The notes beneath the pieces were generated by a model. It saw only the letters and a program-made list of their open reading frames with translations. It did not search any database and was not told the origin of the DNA. The position numbers were made by a program, and so were the translations under genes. Shown piece after piece: positions 32,923-45,157 of a DNA stretch of 64,000 bases (the stretch's first letter is position 1; each line of letters begins with the position of its first letter). The stretch is taken from NCBI GenBank assembly GCA_047495785.1, contig JBLDXI010000017.1, forward strand, positions 1,240,001-1,304,000, given 5' to 3'. Source of the DNA: Lepidodermella squamata (lineage: Eukaryota; Gastrotricha).

Positions 32923-33240
32923 TTATTTTTTTTTCATTTTTTTTATTGTCATGAATAAACTAATGATTTGACGGAAAAGATGACTGCTAACTTGAGAATG
33001 GCATCGCAAATTTTTTGAGTTATTAATTAAGATCATACTTCTTGGGATCATTGCAATACTATGCTCTGCCCCAACGTCAGCCTCATCTGACGACAAACCC
33101 AAACCGCGATGACGAGGCGTGGTGACTGGTCCTGAGCGCGAACTTGGCCTCACCTGGCCGGCATCAGCCGATCTTGTGGGCCGTTGATGAACGTTCCGGG
33201 CTGGTGGCTCTTTAATTAGGGCCACTTCCGGAGGGATCAG
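32923..33240 (-). CDS. Possible exon of an unidentified minus-strand gene
   Basis: The open frame encodes a compositionally non-random Pro/Arg/Ser-rich segment (PPARNVHQRPTRSADAGQV, then TTPRHRGLGLSSDEADVGAE) before running into Lys codons over the T-rich tRNA flank. AATAAA is present on the minus strand near its end. An acceptor-like AG lies near 33248. No family recognised and no further exons found. Confidence 0.25.
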   Translation of the reverse strand: MIPPEVALIKEPPARNVHQRPTRSADAGQVRPSSRSGPVTTPRHRGLGLSSDEADVGAEHSIAMIPRSMILINNSKNLRCHSQVSSHLFRQIISLFMTIKKMKKK

Positions 33241-33620
33241 TCGCTTTCAGAGCGGCTTTTTAAAAACAAAAAATAATGTATCGTATTTATTCCAATATAT
33301 GAGGGGTGAACTGAGGGCCCAATTGAGGGGTGAAGTCGGTTCGATATAAGAGAAAATAAACAAAAAAATTTCGAAGTTTTAGTATAGCCCACGCTGCTAT
33401 AGCAACAAATAATACGGTAGTTAGAATTTTCAGTGCCAGTCGTCTAGTGAAAGTTATGAACTAGTAAAATTGACATGAACTAGTAAATTTTCGTTTCGAG
33501 CCAAAATTGTCACCTGCGTTGAAACTATTATTGCGCAAGCTGCCTAGCAAACATGTCTGAGAGGTGTAACCTAACGTCGTAATTCAGCTTACTTACTCAG
33601 CAACATGACTCCAGCATGAC

Positions 33621-33626
33621 TATAAA
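33621..33626 (+). promoter_or_regulatory. TATA box of the PPT1 gene
   Basis: TATAAA within GACTATAAAAAGCC, 59 bp before the start codon at 33680, at a suitable distance for a short 5' UTR. Confidence 0.6.
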
Positions 33627-33679
33627 AAGCCAGATCGACTCATAGCTGTCAGTTATTTTCACCACAAATTCTCTAAAAA

Positions 33680-34702
33680 ATGATTGTTGGTTATCTTGCA
33701 GTCGTAATCTCGGCGTTCGTTGCCGCATCTTGGGCCGAAAAGCCGCTGCCCGTCGTTATTTGGCATGGAATGGGCGATACCTGCTGCCTCAGTTTCAGCA
33801 TGGGCTGGATCAAGAAGACGATCGAACAGGCCGTCCCAGGCATCTATGTCACCTCGGTTCGTATCGGCGAAGACGAAAAGTCCGATTTCTATCACTCGTT
33901 CTTCTACGACGTCAACAAAATGATCGACGAGGTATTTTTTAATTTTTTCATCGAAAAATCAATTATAGCCCGATTTCTTTATTTAAAGGTTTGTAAGCAG
34001 TTGAGTGAAGATGAGGCGATCAAGAATGCTGGTGGCTACAACGCGGTTGGATTCTCGCAAGGCGGTCAGTTTTTCCGCGCCGTCGCGCAACGCTGCCCGT
34101 CGCCACGCATGAACAACCTGATCACAATTGGCGGCCAGCACCAGGGCGTCTTCGGCCTGCCGAAATGCCCCGGCGTCGAGAGCAAGCTGTGCGACTACGC
34201 CCGGGTGATGCTCGACATGGGCGCCTACCTGCCGTTCGTTCAAAACGCCGTCGTCCAAGCTCAATACTGGCACGACCCGATCGATGAACAGAACTACGTG
34301 AAGCATAGCACGTTTTTGGCCGACATCAACCAGGAACGAGCGTTCAATGGGGACTACAAGAAAAATTTGTTGCAAGTCAAAAATTTCGTCATGGTCAAAT
34401 TCCTGCGCGACTCGATGGTTCAGCCGACCGAGACGGAGTGGTTCGGATTCTACAAACCTGGCCAGGACAAGGAGGTCTACAACTACACGGCAAGCGCAAT
34501 TTACAAAGAGGTGATTTCTCTTTTTTTTTATCAATTTTTTCCTAATTTTTTTTATTTTTTTCAGGATAAATTGGGTCTTCGCCAAATGGACAAGGAAGGC
34601 CGGTTGCATTTCTACAAGGTCGACGACGATCACCTGCGCATGTCAGACGAATTTTTTGTTAAAAACATTGTGAACAACTACCTTGTCGATAATAGCGCGT
34701 AA
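33680..34702 (+). CDS. PPT1: Palmitoyl-protein thioesterase 1
   Basis: Exons 33680-33931, 33989-34510 and 34565-34702 (introns of 57 and 54 bp, both keeping the frame open) encode 303 residues, the usual length. A signal peptide (MIVGYLAVVISAFVAASWA) targets it to the secretory pathway and lysosome. The alpha/beta-hydrolase starts PLPVVIWHGMGDTCC. The nucleophile is Ser107 in GFSQGG, the acid Asp225 in FLRDSMVQP, and the base His281 in DDDHL. All three are offset by eight from human Ser115, Asp233 and His289, so the enzyme is very probably active. It removes thioester-linked fatty acyl groups from cysteines of proteins during lysosomal degradation. AATAAA follows at 34742-34747. Confidence 0.97.
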   Translation: MIVGYLAVVISAFVAASWAEKPLPVVIWHGMGDTCCLSFSMGWIKKTIEQAVPGIYVTSVRIGEDEKSDFYHSFFYDVNKMIDEVFFNFFIEKSIIARFLYLKVCKQLSEDEAIKNAGGYNAVGFSQGGQFFRAVAQRCPSPRMNNLITIGGQHQGVFGLPKCPGVESKLCDYARVMLDMGAYLPFVQNAVVQAQYWHDPIDEQNYVKHSTFLADINQERAFNGDYKKNLLQVKNFVMVKFLRDSMVQPTETEWFGFYKPGQDKEVYNYTASAIYKEVISLFFYQFFPNFFYFFQDKLGLRQMDKEGRLHFYKVDDDHLRMSDEFFVKNIVNNYLVDNSA

Positions 34703-34747
34703 ATTTTTGTTATTCTCAGAAAAAAAATCAGAATTTGTTTGAATAAA

Positions 34748-36342
34748 AAGTTTCTGCAATTGCATGACCTTTTTTATTGCCACATTACTCACGTTCCATT
34801 CATTTTTTCGCGGCGTGCCAATTTCAGTGATTCATTAGATGATTCATGACATCGAGTTAAAAAATAACTAGCGATAAATGAGGTATGCTGAGAAGTGAGG
34901 AGTGGAGCGGCGGCATGAACGCGTGACAATTACGCTTTGCCGGTAATTACCGCAAGTCGCCGTTACACTTGGCTGGTAAGCGGGCAAATACGCCGTAATA
35001 ATCTGAGCCGGGTAAATATTATGACCATAAATAGTTGCTGTTTATATGAGCAGCGACGAGACGAGACACCCAAAACAGCGTGTAAAATGCAAATGAGGAA
35101 CAATAATAATTGTAACGCTTCACCAATTTTCGCCCGAGAGTCAACAACTTTGATGCACCGAAAAAACTCGTCGTTTTGCGTCAGATCAGTTTTTATTTTT
35201 GAATTTTTCAAAGGCAAACATCAGCGTTTTGACGTTGCGTTGACTTGTCGTGCACACGGCCGTTGAAGTAGAAGTTGAATTTTTTTTCAAATATCATCGG
35301 CAATCATCAAACACATTAAATAATAATTTTCATGAAGCAAGCAAAAGATGGCATGAATTTCGTCATCACTGTCTTATTTTACTTATCTTATCATGCAACG
35401 ATGATTTCATTTGAAAAAGTTTTCCATGATGTTGATGTTGTTGGCGCTAGAACACACACGAGTTTGAATTTTTTTCTTCCTTTGATGATGAATAAAGCAC
35501 CAGAATGAGCGTGAAGACAAACGCGCCGGTCGGTCGGCGCCGGTTCACAAGTTTTTTCCGCGTTTTGTTTTTCATTCGACAATAATAAAATTTTCATTCT
35601 CCGACAAGTGAGATGGGGAGATATTAGGAAGAGGCGCCTTCACCACACACCACATGCTTTTCTCATTAATTATTTTCTTACAAGTAAAATCAACTAGCTG
35701 ATGTTGCACATCGTTCAATCGAAAATAATGAGAAAACACACGTAATACGATGAGAGAGAGAAAAAAACACGTACACGTCAAGTGGCAGTATTTTCTTTTA
35801 TCGCTGAGTCGTCTTCGTCAACATAAAATTTGCGCCGAATGATTTCAGATAGAGAAACAACAGATGTTCGATATCAATGAGCACATTTTTTCTCTATATA
35901 GTCATCTCGCAGTCCATATAGCTGAAAATTTCCTATCATCGAAATGAAAAGTTGAGGAGTAAAAAACGAGGCGAACAACGACGAGACCGGCTGCGCATTT
36001 GTCATCATTCGACTCGAAGTTTTTCATCATACTCTCAGATCCTGAGGAGCCTGAAGGGCAGCAAAAAGCATTCAACGCAGTCTCAATTCAATCCAAACTA
36101 TGGCATTGTTTAATTAGATTAGATAATACGTAGCAGTAGCAAACATTGTGTTTCCAGTGAATATGAATTATATAATAATTCGAATAAGAACCGAAGTTAC
36201 AAAGATGTAATAGCAATATGAATATGAATAATAACGATAAGATTTTTTCGAAGTGTTTACGTGATTTAGATTCTATTTTTTCTTCCGGTGTCAGGACGGC
36301 TGTCTTGATGCGATGTTCGATGCAATGATGGTCTGTAGGCGT
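34748..36342. other. Intergenic region between PPT1 and actin
   Basis: 3' flank of PPT1 and 3' UTR and flank of actin (convergent genes). It is AT-rich with several AATAAA motifs. No gene, tRNA or transposon was recognised. Confidence 0.5.
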
Positions 36343-37618
<1,276 letters not shown>

Positions 37619-37920
37619 TTAAAACACAACGAGAGCTATTCAAATAAAAACGCAATTAAAAACAATCGTAGCAAGCTAAATTGAGCTAAATTCAGCTGGT
37701 ATTTGATATTAAGATGGGCTTTCTAAAAATAGCTAACACCTTTTCAAGACCAGGTATTCTGACTTAGTGACTTTGGGTTAGGGAAGGGAGGGGATTTCTT
37801 TGTTTTATTATTGATGAAGAGTGAAGAAGCACAGTCAGCCTAAGGCCTAAAGAGTATGGTTGAGAGAAAATATGGAGCGAGATAAACAGAGGCCTGCGAT
37901 TTAGCGCGAAACGAGCATTT

Positions 37921-37963
37921 CCATATATGGGCAAAACGCTCGCTCGCTCATGCCCATATATGG
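37921..37963. promoter_or_regulatory. Two CArG boxes in a perfect inverted repeat upstream of actin
   Basis: CCATATATGGGCA at 37921-37933 and its exact reverse complement TGCCCATATATGG at 37951-37963 each contain a perfect CArG box CC(A/T)6GG, the binding site of serum response factor. They lie 330-372 bp upstream of the actin start codon. SRF control of actin genes through paired CArG boxes is established in animals; binding here is inference. Confidence 0.8.
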
Positions 37964-38008
37964 TAAAAAGCCGGCGCAACTCACAAACCGGCGCACACGA
38001 GCTTTATA

Positions 38009-38040
38009 TGTGTATGTGTGTGTGTGTGCGTATGTGTGTG
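38009..38040. repeat. (TG)n microsatellite
   Basis: Mostly TG dinucleotides with a few interruptions (TGTATGTGTGTGTGTGTG). Confidence 0.85.
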
Positions 38041-40489
38041 TAGACTGCGCAGTACTAATATTACTACCACACGAAATGAATAAGCTGATGGAACATATGC
38101 CAGAGTACTAACGCCGTTGATTCATCTATGCAGGAAAATGAAGAATCGATTGCACGTTGCGCGCTATGCATTTCATATGTCAGTCGTAAAGTCGCGTAAA
38201 AGATAATAAAAGAAGCGCTAGCTCGAAAGGCGGCGCGCGAGAAATCTCCATCATATGTTCAATCTCTTCAACGAATGCCAGCCAGACGTTCGTTCGTTGC
38301 CTGCCTGCCTGCCAGTGCTGGTGGTAGTAAGTAATAAAAGAAAAGATTGGTGAGTTCCTCCCGCTGCCGCCGCCGCCTGTAACGGCCCACCCAGCGGGCA
38401 CGTTTAGATAGATCTGCTTCTAGTTTATGTGTCTGACTGTTTGTAAAGACATGGCTCGAGTGCGCGAGGCTAACCACCACAATGCAAATGTAAATAATTG
38501 GGTTTGCGGGCTGCGGGCTTGAGCCGAGCGATCTCGAGCGCATCTTTTCACGCGCCTTTTATTGTTGTTTTGCATAGCACAATACTAATATTATTTATCC
38601 GAGGTACAAGCGAGATGCGCAATCGGGCAGCGTTCATTTCGAGGTTAGGCTGTTCGGTAAATTGGCCGGCGATGTAATAAAAGGCGAAATGTAAATATTA
38701 CTGCTACACACGGAAGAAAGCGATAACGAAAAGCAGAACGATTGCATCATACCTTGAACCTCCGCAAAAATGCAGTACTTACCGAGCGAGCGTGCGCGGA
38801 GATTTTAAAGAATATCATAATAAAAACAAGACAGCAAGCCTTAGATGGAAATAACGAGAAGATTTTCGGTGCATATGCTAATGATACTACCTATACCCGG
38901 GAAGTAATAAAAGTCGAACCGTCGACAGCGTGCAATTTCACCTACAAATGACCTCTTTTTCATCGCAATGCGAGCTACGAAGTTATCTATAAACATTTCC
39001 AAACTTGTAAAGATGGATGTAATATGAAAGGTAAAAGCTTTGAAGGGGGCCGGCTGTTAGTGTTATTTGCGGCGACCGGCGCCGGCATCGCCATGTAACT
39101 GTGAAGTGTCGAAATTTCGCGAAAGTGAACAATTTAACGCTGAAAACAACAACGGCGACGACGAGCAAGTGCGAGCAGCAGACAAGTGGGTTGTTGAACT
39201 ACTGGTGTTATAATTATTATTATTGAAAATAAAAGGGTTATATTTTCGACAAATATTGCGACAAGTGCCGCCGTCGTCGCCGCGTTTGGCGTGAAAAGAG
39301 TCGCGTATTTATAGCTGGTGTGGTCATGTGTTCAGGTGAGCGGGTATACTAGGGTGATACAAAGGCAAACATTGACGCGAGATGAGTGTTTGATGCTCGG
39401 GGGCGAGCTGGCATGACGGCGGCGGCGTGTTGAAAATCTTCAACAATAATTCACATCTCATCACTGTTACAGTGATGATTCATTAGAGCATGTTTTAAAG
39501 TTTGTTTTTCACCGCAACTGTTTACCTGCTGCAGTAGTATATTTCAGCAGTGCCTGGTGAGTCATCATCATCATCATCATCTCTCGAATTTACCTGATGA
39601 TCATGATGGCGTCATGAGAAAGACGGAAATGACGCAGCTCTTAATGGCTTTGTTTGCCCATTTTTATAGCCACGAAATCTGATATGCCCTTCGTAATTTT
39701 AGAGAAAAATAATTGTGAATAATTCATTATGGCGAGATCTATCGGTTTCATCAAGTGCTACAAGATATTTTTTTTCGTCGCCTTTTTATTCGTCATCATT
39801 GGCCGGAAATGAGTCTTGAGTAAAATTTCCCACCGTCTGGGGCTTCGCAATAAAACGCTATAGTGTAATTATTATTTAAAAATAGAACTCGACAGAACTA
39901 GATCTTTTTTCTAGACAGCCGGCGAATTATTTTTCATGGCGGATATAAATTCCAGACATTACGCATGGTTTCCTCGAGTTTCATCGCGTTATCCGAGACT
40001 TTTAAACTAGAAGCGGGAGTGCAGATAAAGCGGAACGCACTGATCTGATTAGATGAGAGGATTTCTCGAATCGAAATAGGACGGAAAAAGGGGATGTCGA
40101 TGTGTTGAATATGGCTAGCAAATTTACTCAAAAAAAGAAAAATTATATACAGCAGAGTATTAAAAAGTCCGTGTTCAGTATTGAAGCTTTTATATATATT
40201 TGACTGTTCGGAAATGCTGCAATTTTCGTGAGAGAAAATGCTACAAAATGGCATTATGTTGCTGGAAATTTTCTCCATATCCTGCCACGTGGCATTTTCT
40301 TACAGCAAAAAAAACATGGGAACAAAAAAATCGATTGGACCGTAATAATGTGGCTGATCGCCTGGATCAGGATGTTTTCATTGCGGTGAACGCCATGCCA
40401 AACCGCACTTTCCATATTATCAAAAGCTCGCTACTCAACTGATTTTTTAGACTATAACTGCAATAACTTTCTTACGGGTGTACCAAACC
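38041..40489. other. Long intergenic region upstream of actin
   Basis: No supported gene. It probably holds distal regulatory DNA and perhaps a 5' UTR exon of actin. A short (TCA)n run lies at 39562-39581. Open frames here look like chance. Confidence 0.5.
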
Positions 40490-40670
40490 TAATTTGAGGC
40501 TCAGCACTAGATTTATCAAAGTTATGGCCATTCAAGCTTCACGTTTACATTGGATTATCAACCGACAGATCTTCGTATTATGCGTATTCTGCGCTGTAAG
40601 CGGTCAGTTTTCGAGTTATACTTCAGCCGATATATCGATTCCAAGTATCGATTTTACAAATCATTGATTT
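40490..40670 (+). repeat. Dispersed repeat, copy 1
   Basis: The segment from AATTTGAGGCTCAGCAC (40490) to ATCGATTCCAAGTATCGATTTT (near 40670) matches about 56362-56545 in an intron of a CCT gene, with the same order and spacing of both blocks. It is probably an old interspersed element. Confidence 0.6.
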
Positions 40671-41756
40671 TTCCGAAATTCCCCGGCTTGGAACCCAACA
40701 CCGACAATTTTACCACATAGCTAGGGCACCTTGTAGCTATAGCTAGTTTAATAATTTTTCCAACTTTGAAACGCAACATTTGTCTAATTTCGAATACGTT
40801 TTAACAAACCTGAACTTCCGATTTGTCCTGCACGCGGAATTTTTTGAAACGGACAGAGTCTCCCGCAATCGTTAGAGGCGCAAAGCGGGTTTTAGGCTGA
40901 AATTGGGTGGTATTATCGATTGGACAATCCAACTTTGGGCTTTTAGTGTTGGTAAATCTTTCCGAAATCCTCGTCCCACATTGAAACCCGAAACTGCTCG
41001 TTTTCACTGCAATTTCGAGGTTGTAGGATTTTTATCCAATGTTAGAATCGCGTGAAAATTCAGTGGAGCCAATGAGTACATCTATAATTTCAGTTAAGGA
41101 TGCAGGAATTTTGATTATTTGGTCTCGAATTAATTCTGGGAGGATGAACGAGCAAATCTGTGATATTTTTTACCAGCAATTCGCGCGTTTAATGATTGCG
41201 GGCGACCCCTCAGGACATGCAGGACAAATACGAAACTCAGGGCTGCACATTGATATCGGGGTTGTTAGAAAATTCTTCCGAAATGGAAAAAATCGGCAAA
41301 TATTAACGCTTAACATTAGCGTTGCTACCTCATTTTCAGTGGTGAAAAAGTCAGGCTTTTGCATAGGCTTTTTTGTATAGGAATCTTGTATGGTATAGGT
41401 CGAGTACCAGTGGTATCCAATGCTTATTCAAAATGGGTCAAAACGTGTTCCAATGAAAGTTTCAGTAACAATTATTTTTTTCTCATTTGTGAGCATATTT
41501 GTTAGAACAAGAAAAGCCAAACCACTGACTGCCAAAAAATGTCGGAAACGCATTGAATGAGTCTCCCTGCTTAAGGTTTAGAGATATTGACGTAGGACGT
41601 AGATTGTCTCGATATTTGTAGTTGCAACGGTTAAGTGGAGAGGCATTTTTTATTGTTCCATCCTCCAGGATCCAGGATCAAGTTAAACTTATTGAACATT
41701 ATATAGCTCCGAATAATATTTTTTCGAGATGCGTTGACAGCCAGGTAATTCAAATG

Positions 41757-42165
41757 CTACAGTGGCTGATTCCCATAAAGCTGACTCAACGGCTGGCGGG
41801 TGACCCGGGGTCGCTGAGACCTGACTGCTGCTTGATTAGTATTGCTGGGATCAGTAGTCTGAGAATGTTGATCATCTGGATTGCAACTATAGGCGTGGGA
41901 TCCGGTCAGTTGTTGCAGGACATCAAAGAGTGAAAAGGATGGTAAGCCCAACTCATCTTCAGCAGTTGGAATTAGGAATTATAAGCTGCAAATGTTGCCC
42001 GATTATCACTCTGCGGAGGCTTAGAGACGAGTGTGGAGTATGTAGGCGGCGGGGTCGCCTCAGGTCACTACGTCGATCCATGCCTGTTTTGTTTTGCGGT
42101 CTAGTGCATAGGAAATCGTACTCGAAATCATCGTCCAAGTCTATGAAGTCTTCATCATCATCGTC
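41757..42165 (-). CDS. Weak candidate gene fragment (two open segments)
   Basis: On the minus strand, 42165 to about 42008 encodes an acidic run (DDDDEDFIDLDDDFEYDFL) followed by a basic, His/Ser-rich stretch. About 41945-41757 encodes LGLPSFSLFDVLQQLTGSHA and a Gln/Ser/Thr-rich end with a stop. Both look more protein-like than random, but no intron was found that joins them in frame. The feature may be a pseudogene or two unrelated frames. Family not recognised. Confidence 0.22.
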
Positions 42166-42334
42166 ATAAATCATAAAGTTATTTCCGACGACAATAAGCA
42201 GAAAATAGGAAGTTAGCTGTGTGTGTATACTTTCAGTAGGAAAACACTGTATCATATTTTTTAATTTTTCTAATTTTTTCTGGACAAGAGATGTGACTAA
42301 TTTTAGAGTTTTTGAACCCTTTTTCGTGTACATA

Positions 42335-42780
42335 CCGTATTTTATCGAATAGTATCCCGGGATATTATTTTTTCCCGAACTCGAAAAATGGTCAAAAAAA
42401 TCGGGCTATTATTCGAGGGGGCTTTTATTCAAGGCAGGATATTATTTATTCCCAACGTCACATATTCGCACCTCAACACATTAATTATAATCAGCAGAAA
42501 TATCATCTTCGTCGCTACAAAGCTCGAAGTCGCTGTCACTGTCAGCCTCGTTGCCGCAGTTTTTCTTTTCTTCTTCCTGGTCATCTTCTTCGGCAATGCT
42601 ACCCACCTTACCCATTTTTTCCATCAGCTGACCCATAGCCGATTCCAAGGGCTATTATCGCATGGCTATTATTCAAGGTGGGATATTATTAACCTTTGGA
42701 CCCAATATTTAAGTGATTTTTTGGGGCTATTATTCGAGGGGGTTATTATTCAAGGTTGGATACTATTCGATAAAATACGG
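42335..42780. mobile_element. MITE with perfect terminal inverted repeats and TA target site
   Basis: The element starts CCGTATTTTATCGAATAGTA at 42335 and ends with the exact reverse complement at 42780. Perfect pairing extends 23 bp and is flanked by TA on both sides (42333-42334 and 42781-42782). At 446 bp, with internal repeats of GGCTATTATTCGAGG and TATTCAAGG and no transposase, it is a non-autonomous element. The TA duplication and length fit a Tc1/mariner-pogo superfamily origin (inference). Confidence 0.85.
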
Positions 42781-42935
42781 TATTTTCTTTGCTTGCGTTA
42801 CCTATGGGACACGCTGTATCTTCCCACAGTTAAGCCTAAATTCAGCAGCATATAATGCAGCAACAAATTTACCGACCATAAGATTACCAGAATCAGCAAA
42901 TTGCAAAGCCCAATACCTATTGGGAATATCTTTTA

Positions 42936-42988
42936 GCGGAACCAAATTTACAGTGAGCGGAACCAAATTTGCTGTAGCGGAACCAAAT
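42936..42988 (-). repeat. Three reverse-complement copies of the MULE 14-mer
   Basis: GCGGAACCAAATTT at 42936-42949 and 42957-42970, and a 12-base match at 42977-42988. Same motif as at 20131-20245 in the opposite orientation, so a fragment of the same repeat family probably lies here. Confidence 0.8.
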
Positions 42989-42989
42989 C

Positions 42990-44152
42990 GTCGTTGGTGC
43001 GGCTCTATCTCCATCAAAAATCGAAATTGGGTTTTTTCCAGTCCCTGACTCAGTTTTTCACGCTGGTCAATAATATGAAAACCGCATTTCAAAATTCGCC
43101 AGGGATCAAAAGTCCTATCTCCACATTCGTGGATTTTTTTCCAGGTCATTCTTTTTCCATCAGAAAAAGTGCTATCTCCACAGCATGAGTTCGAATAGGG
43201 CACAAAAAGTGCTATGTGCATCACAAAAATTATTCGATCACGACAAAAAATGGCGATGACTCATCGAATCCCAAACAATGGAGCAGGGTCATTCATAAAC
43301 CGACGCGTCTCTAAAGGTCCCTATAATCCCTCCCAATTCTCACGTCTCGCTTCATATAAGGCGCCTTTCAATCTCCGTGTACCTCGGTAGCATGAGTTGC
43401 AATATAGTAATATTTTTGTCATTCGCGTTTGTCGGAATCAAGTAATGCATGAGTTGGGCCGTTGCGGAAGAATATTTTACGGAAGCAGAGACAAATTCAA
43501 AGCTTATAGCTCAAATTCTAAAGGTTGACCGAAAACACTTTTTGATAACTTACATCATCAAGTTTTTGCAATGATAAATGAACTTGGACAATCTTCGCAT
43601 TTTTTAATTCTATAATGATAAGTCATAATTTTTGGAATTCTTGGTAATTTGCCAACATTCTTCGCCGCAGTTCCGAGCAGACATTTTTGTGCTAAAAAAC
43701 ATTGGGCTTTGATGAAATTAAAGCCAAGAATAAAGCCCAAGAAAGGACTGCCTTTTGTCACATACCTATTTTTGTCAAAGGCTTGATAGAAGCTGATTTT
43801 CAAGTACAGAGTACAGGAATTTTCCCCACTCATTTTGCAACCTTTTTTACTGTGAGTTTAAAATTCATGCATACTTCGGCGAAATATGAGTGGAAACTTG
43901 TCCCTATGTCAGTTCTACAAGTAAGATGCCGTCTTTGCAGTAATCCTAGCGGAAATCTGAGCGATTAGATCGGAATAGTCAGCGAATCGTTAAATTGTTG
44001 TTTCCCCTGCGTTGAGAGCCAACAGCAAGCCACACAATGGTGTTTTCCTCAGCCAACTTGCTCTTTTCGCCGAAATATGTGCATTTGCGATGTCTTCAAC
44101 ATTTGCTGGATTCGTATGATCAAGTGAAAATCACTGCTCTTGCCTGTAGACC
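42990..44152. other. Intergenic region
   Basis: No supported gene. It may contain further remnants of the element represented by the 14-mers. Open frames here look like chance. Confidence 0.4.
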
Positions 44153-44404
44153 TTAAAGGTCGCGAGAGGCGACTCCCGTCTTCCCTTTTAATCGAAAAAT
44201 AAGATTCCCTGAAGCTTGGTAGCTTGGAGCACAATCATCTCTTAAAAGTACAAGTTTCCTGATTTTAACCATCTTCGAAATTGTCTTGGAATTAAGCCGA
44301 AGAATCTCTGACGATAAACTGGCACTTCTGGACTGTTGACGTTGGTACTGCACCAAACAACCAAACACCAAAAACAGAAAAAGAAAAAGAAAAGAAAATT
44401 TCAT
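44153..44404 (-). CDS. Candidate small secreted protein
   Basis: An 83-residue frame starts with a textbook signal peptide (MKFSFLFLFLFLVFGCLVQ) and continues as a Ser/Arg/Lys-rich mature part (RQQSRSASLSSEILRLNSK). The later part may read into an intron or 3' UTR. No homologue recognised. The strong hydrophobic start comes from an A/T-rich run and could be fortuitous. Confidence 0.3.
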   Translation of the reverse strand: MKFSFLFLFLFLVFGCLVQYQRQQSRSASLSSEILRLNSKTISKMVKIRKLVLLRDDCAPSYQASGNLIFRLKGKTGVASRDL

Positions 44405-44532
44405 ACGGCTAGAAAGACGTGTGAAAGTTTATAAATAAATAATTTTCAATTATTTTAACATTTTTATTACTGAAAATAATGTTTTATTTTTTGAATGTTT
44501 ATGTTTCACATTTATTTCTCAATTTTGGACAA

Positions 44533-44838
44533 TCATTTCTCGATCAATCCTGCCAGTACCCATGTACTTGGGTTGTTTGACGTCACTTGAGTTTGGGTTA
44601 GCCACCAATCTCGCTTTAGCCACCCTTCTTGGGTGCTAGGCACTAAACAGCAAGTGCTAGTTATGCCTATTTCATATTTCATGCATTTCATAATGCATTT
44701 ATGCGCACTGACTGCGTCCAAGGCACTAAATGCCTTGGGGTATCTGTTTCCGACTTCCGGCGTGCTTGTTAGAATCGTCTTGACCGACGAATGTCTGCCG
44801 TAGGGACGATTGTCAATGTAGCATGCATGCCTTAATTG
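44533..44838 (-). CDS. Candidate terminal exon of a small Cys-containing protein
   Basis: An uninterrupted frame of about 100 codons on the minus strand ends with a stop at 44533, directly followed by AATAAA motifs (minus strand near 44520 and 44487). It encodes CYIDNRPYGRHSSVKTI, then a Cys-patterned part (HKCIMKCMKYEIGITSTCCL) and a Trp-rich end. No signal peptide is in this exon; an upstream exon would be needed. Unidentified. Confidence 0.33.
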   Translation of the reverse strand, partial: QLRHACYIDNRPYGRHSSVKTILTSTPEVGNRYPKAFSALDAVSAHKCIMKCMKYEIGITSTCCLVPSTQEGWLKRDWWLTQTQVTSNNPSTWVLAGLIEK

Positions 44839-45117
44839 TCATGCATTGATTTCATGATGACTTTAGACATTGGCTTGCATCATTGATCAGGCATTGATCA
44901 GGCAGCTCGAATGGAAAAATGTTTTGCTTTTTTTATTTATTAGCCAAGTACTGATTAGCTCTTTGAACATTTTAATATTTGCTTTGTCTAAGTAAACATA
45001 TGTGAGCAGGAGACTAGAGTCTAGACTTCCGTCTTCATTCTTCATACCTCAGGCTAAAATCTCGATATATTAAGGTTCGACTTGTGTGATCTACCTATTG
45101 TATTATTTATTCATTTT

Positions 45118-45119
45118 AG
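45118..45119 (+). other. Candidate trans-splice or 5' UTR splice acceptor before the TEAD start codon
   Basis: ATTTATTCATTTTAG ends here, 38 nt before the ATG at 45158, with no obvious paired donor nearby. Comparable AGs precede three of the CCT genes. Confidence 0.4.
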
Positions 45120-45157
45120 GCCGTTACTTCACTGTTGTTTCTCTATACGAAATCAAC

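Noticed and set aside
33983-34633. 216-codon minus-strand frame opposite PPT1
   Set aside because: Antisense shadow of a well supported gene.
34937-35266. 109-codon plus-strand frame in the PPT1-actin spacer
   Set aside because: Composition is that of AT-rich noncoding DNA; no domain, splice context or promoter.
42388-42855. 155-codon frame across the MITE
   Set aside because: It runs through the terminal repeats and internal repeats; not protein-like.
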